Virus record (IMG/VR): IMGVR_UViG_3300025151_000018
Location: 1 to 64,000 of that record
DNA length: 64,000 bases
From: a virus
Strand: one strand, 5' to 3'
Both the position numbers and the translations under genes were made by a program. Under the pieces are notes generated by a model that saw only the letters and a list, made by a program, of their open reading frames with translations, did no database searches and was not told where the DNA came from. This document shows, piece by piece, positions 61,672 to 64,000 of the stretch. The stretch's first letter is position 1. Every line of letters starts with the position of its first letter.

Positions 61672-61997
61672 TAGCGACCACCCCTGCTATGTGAGCCGAG
61701 ATTGTAGTGCATAGCATCACCACACACGCCACACTTTGGAGTCCAACAGAAATGCAAAGCACCACAGGATAGGCATCTTGTGCCAGCACCTATGTTTTGT
61801 ATGTTCTTTCGCTCGCTCTTTCGCATTCGCACCCTTGTTTTTGTAGCGTTCTTCATGTTCTCCTTAGAAAACGGAGAATCATCTTCGGCTATTGAAGATT
61901 GACGGGCGTTTGCAATTTCCGCCATTCGGACTTTGCGCCTTCTTTGAATGTCATAAGACTCTTCAAAGTCAAGATTTTCAACTTTCATCCGAGCCAT
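61671..61997 (-). CDS. Basic zinc-ribbon protein (108 aa)
   Basis: The N-terminal two thirds are basic and helical (DIQRRRKVRMAEIANARQ, KTRVRMRKSERKN). The C-terminus holds CLSCGALHFCWTPKCGVCG, five cysteines that would bind one or two zinc ions. It may bind DNA or be a head-associated factor. Not recognised. Confidence 0.5.
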   Translation of the reverse strand: MARMKVENLDFEESYDIQRRRKVRMAEIANARQSSIAEDDSPFSKENMKNATKTRVRMRKSERKNIQNIGAGTRCLSCGALHFCWTPKCGVCGDAMHYNLGSHSRGGR

Positions 61998-62024
61998 TTA
62001 TTGCCACCCCGTAAGGCGACAACC

Positions 62025-62354
62025 TCATGCCCTGCGCCCAACTACTGTTAGGTAAATTGTGTGTGTTGAAAGGTTTGTTCCATCACCAACGGCATCCAGA
62101 GCAGCACCATCAGCACCTGCTTCAAAAGCCAATAGCAACTCATTATCTCGGTCATATTGCCAAACATATCCTGTTCCGCCACCGTCAAGTGTGATTGTTT
62201 CCATGATTGGGATTGAGCATAATTCACTTAGTTTCAAATCTTCACCTGCTGCCAGCCATGAGTCGTCTGGGGTGATCTTGAATGTTGCGGTGATACGGCT
62301 ACCTTGAACCGAGTTTCTTCCTTCTTGTGATACTGTCAATGCCATGTCGCTCAT
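62025..62354 (-). CDS. Small beta-rich virion protein, decoration-like (109 aa)
   Basis: A sequence of short strands (MALTVSQEGRNSVQGSRITA, METITLDGGGTGYVWQYDRD, THTIYLTVVGRRA) without charges of an enzyme. Together with the two similar-sized beta proteins upstream it looks like head decoration or head fibre material. A weak TATA-like ACTTATGAATA lies about 25 nt upstream. Confidence 0.45.
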   Translation of the reverse strand: MSDMALTVSQEGRNSVQGSRITATFKITPDDSWLAAGEDLKLSELCSIPIMETITLDGGGTGYVWQYDRDNELLLAFEAGADGAALDAVGDGTNLSTHTIYLTVVGRRA

Positions 62355-62388
62355 TCCCTGTGTATGTGTCCTTATTCATAAGTATTGC

Positions 62389-62976
62389 TCAAGAATACAA
62401 AATTGTTAGCCTAATTTTACCTGTGTCAGCAGCCCATGCGGTTGAAGTTTCTAACTTGAAATTGACTGTTCCACAAACTCTTCCGGTCCAAGGTTGATTC
62501 TTATCAATTGGTATTTGAGTGTTTGATGGATCGCCAATCTTTGGTGTGGCTGGTGTTGAATGTGAACTTCGCCCTACGCTAACTGATAGCGAATGTTCCA
62601 TACTACCCGCACCTTCTTGGGTTGCGCCTTCGGTTGTTTGAAATTGATAGAAGCCTCTTCCGCCAGATTTGTTTGTAAAATCTAACTCGGTAATTGGGTT
62701 GCAGTAATTTATTGGATCTCCGCCCAATTTACCGTAATCTCCACATTGTATCGCCAAAGACCCATGTGTAGTTTGGGTGTCTGTGTTTGTTGCCAATTTA
62801 CTAATAGATGTATCTAACCAGACATTGTGAATTTCGCCATTCATTTGAATTGCTGCGGTTATTTGAGTTTGACCTGCAAGATCAGCAGCGTCATACTCAA
62901 ACACAATGCGATTAACTCTGGTGCGTGAACCGTATCGGCCTTCACCATCTTCAATGCTATGTGCTATGATAGGCAT
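62389..62976 (-). CDS. Beta-rich virion protein (195 aa)
   Basis: Low-charge, Thr/Gly/Ser-rich (VNRIVFEYDAADLAGQTQIT, GSMEHSLSVSVGRSSHST) and ending in IRLTILYS. The 127-aa protein encoded further upstream ends in FRLTLLYN, so these two may share a C-terminal fold and be paralogues or co-assembling decoration proteins. ATG overlaps the upstream stop. Confidence 0.45.
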   Translation of the reverse strand: MPIIAHSIEDGEGRYGSRTRVNRIVFEYDAADLAGQTQITAAIQMNGEIHNVWLDTSISKLATNTDTQTTHGSLAIQCGDYGKLGGDPINYCNPITELDFTNKSGGRGFYQFQTTEGATQEGAGSMEHSLSVSVGRSSHSTPATPKIGDPSNTQIPIDKNQPWTGRVCGTVNFKLETSTAWAADTGKIRLTILYS

Positions 62977-63413
62977 TATTGTTCACCCTCGCCACTATCT
63001 TCGGTAGCGGGGTTCATCAAAGCCTCTGCTCTTGCAGTTAGTGAAGCCTTAGTTGCGGTGCGTGGCACACTTTCGCCACGAGCCTTGAACCACTTTACCA
63101 TTTCATTACGAGTCCAATTAGGGTCAAATGCAACTTCTTCAACAGTTTCCTCAACCACTTCTGGTGCAGGTTCTTCAACAACTACTTCTTCAACAACAGG
63201 TTCTTCAATGGCTTTTGCCATTTCTTTTGCCTGTGCCACAGGTTTGTCATCAAGGACAACCCAAATCTTAGAAGTGTCATTCTTGAACATCTCAACCAGA
63301 TCTGCTGGTATGTCATGTTGAATCCTTTGCCGAGTCCAGCCGTATCGCACACCGTTAATGCTTGATGTGTATTCAACATAAGACCTGTTGCCTACATATT
63401 GAATGCTAACCAT
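62976..63413 (-). CDS. Structural protein with acidic linker and SAP/HeH-like end (145 aa)
   Basis: Residues 1-55 form strands and are basic (SIQYVGNRSYVEYTSSI, VRYGWTRQR). A Glu/Val/Pro-rich linker (70-95) follows, then TRNEMVKWFKARGESVPRTA with TKASLTARAEAL (101-132), a SAP/HeH-type helix-loop-helix. Same build as the 128-aa protein at 56016-56402. Short helix-loop-helix domains of this kind are common in head-tail joining genes of phages. Confidence 0.5.
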   Translation of the reverse strand: MVSIQYVGNRSYVEYTSSINGVRYGWTRQRIQHDIPADLVEMFKNDTSKIWVVLDDKPVAQAKEMAKAIEEPVVEEVVVEEPAPEVVEETVEEVAFDPNWTRNEMVKWFKARGESVPRTATKASLTARAEALMNPATEDSGEGEQ

Positions 63414-63426
63414 TCAGTTAGCCCCC

Positions 63427-63810
63427 TCAATTGTATAGCAAGGTCAATCGGAATGTGTCTGTGTTTGTTCCGCCCGGTGAAGTGAAAATGACTCGTGGCC
63501 CTGCATGACGAATGTCAGCAGGTAATTCAAAACCACCAGAGTTGTTCACTACACTAAGGACAGATACTACATTAGAACCTAATACCCCTGCAATCTTTGT
63601 TGCATCAGCCGTATCAGCCAAATCAAGAGTTGTTAGGGTGCTTGCAGCAGTTATTTGAACATCAACTACCAACAGGTTTAGCGCACCTGCTGCTGAATTG
63701 CTACCAATTGGGCTTTGAAGCCAATCTGTGCTTGAAGGGTCAGACCCCGCCCACATTCTTTGATCTAATACTACTGAACATCCTGCTTGTGTCAAATTTC
63801 CGTTTGCCAT
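63427..63810 (-). CDS. Small beta-rich virion protein, decoration-like (127 aa)
   Basis: First complete gene of the virion arm in this window. AGGTGGT precedes ATG 63810 by 3 nt. Beta strands (LLVVDVQITAASTLTTLDL, VVSVLSVVNNSGGFEL) and the end FRLTLLYN resemble the 195-aa protein downstream. Position right after the probable capsid gene suggests capsid decoration. Confidence 0.5.
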   Translation of the reverse strand: MANGNLTQAGCSVVLDQRMWAGSDPSSTDWLQSPIGSNSAAGALNLLVVDVQITAASTLTTLDLADTADATKIAGVLGSNVVSVLSVVNNSGGFELPADIRHAGPRVIFTSPGGTNTDTFRLTLLYN

Positions 63811-63844
63811 ATTACCACCTACTTACTATCTCCTATTTTAACCC

Positions 63845-64000
63845 TCAACTCAAATCACGGATTTTACCGCTTGCTTTGAAGAAAGCACAAATCAATTCAC
63901 CCATAGTGTGAAACATTCCCATTTGACCTAATCGGTTGATACCGAATGGGTCGCCTGTTTCAATTCCAGACTCGTGATACAATGTTGGTTTAGCCGTTGT
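63845..64000 (-). CDS. C-terminus of a virion protein, probably the major capsid protein (partial)
   Basis: A frame entering from the right edge encodes 51 residues ending in TGA at 63847-63845: YHESGIETGDPFGINRLGQM, then a hydrophobic helix-like MFHTMGELICAFFKASGKI. Being immediately upstream of decoration and connector genes, it is likely the HK97-type major capsid protein, but too little is seen to be sure. Confidence 0.45.
   Translation of the reverse strand, partial: TTAKPTLYHESGIETGDPFGINRLGQMGMFHTMGELICAFFKASGKIRDLS

Noticed and set aside
1-64000. CRISPR arrays, integrase, transposase, tRNA or rRNA genes
   Set aside because: No regularly spaced repeats, no tyrosine or DDE recombinase motifs and no tRNA-like fold seen in the few intergenic gaps.

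Overview
The window looks like a large part of the genome of a tailed double-stranded DNA virus (Caudoviricetes) infecting an archaeon. It carries archaeal/eukaryotic-type replication genes (family B DNA polymerase, PCNA-like clamp, RFC small-subunit-like clamp loader, archaeo-eukaryotic primase, ERCC4/XPF-type nuclease, RadA-like ATPase, a DNA-ligase-like protein). It also has archaeal TATA-type promoters, a TFB-like cyclin fold and a phage-type tail morphogenesis module. From memory, this combination and layout match the magroviruses (order Magrovirales), which are predicted to infect marine Group II Euryarchaeota (Poseidoniales). That assignment is inference; no database search was run. No tRNA, rRNA, CRISPR array, integrase or insertion sequence was seen.

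Layout. Positions 1-31044 are an early/replication arm, all on the + strand, tightly packed with many 1-4 nt stop/start overlaps. It opens with a very large acidic multi-zinc protein. Two strong hairpins and a TATA promoter with a structured leader follow, then a DUF932-like gene. Positions 5.5-15.3 kb hold mostly small unknown and zinc-ribbon proteins, an SF2 helicase, a single-repeat TFB-like protein and a degenerate DNA ligase. Positions 15.4-22.0 kb hold clamp loader, OB-fold SSB-like protein, RadA-like ATPase, sliding clamp and DNA polymerase in order. Positions 22.0-31.0 kb hold a Cas4/RecB-like nuclease, two DNA methyltransferases, primase, ERCC4 nuclease, an MCM/AAA+-like helicase and more zinc ribbons.

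Positions 31041-64000 are the late/virion arm, all on the - strand, meeting the early arm tail-to-tail with overlapping stop codons at 31041-31044. Read leftward from 64000 it holds: the C-terminus of a probable capsid protein, small decoration-like proteins, a head-tail connector, a tail terminator-like protein, the major tail tube protein, and a tail assembly chaperone with a probable programmed -1 frameshift. The tape measure follows, then four baseplate/fibre proteins, three of them 935, 1970 and 3057 aa with LamG-like and hub-like domains. The arm ends with small accessory proteins and a Dam-type adenine methyltransferase.

How it works together. The early arm would give the virus its own replication fork: primase, helicase, SSB-like protein, clamp, clamp loader, polymerase and repair/recombination nucleases. 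Three orphan methyltransferases would mark the viral DNA. All three end in the tail QxxLF, and the polymerase ends in PLF, which suggests they dock on the viral sliding clamp. Because the tape measure is short (576 aa) and no sheath gene is evident, a siphovirus-like tail of roughly 85 nm is expected. The terminase, portal, protease and most of the capsid gene must lie outside the window.
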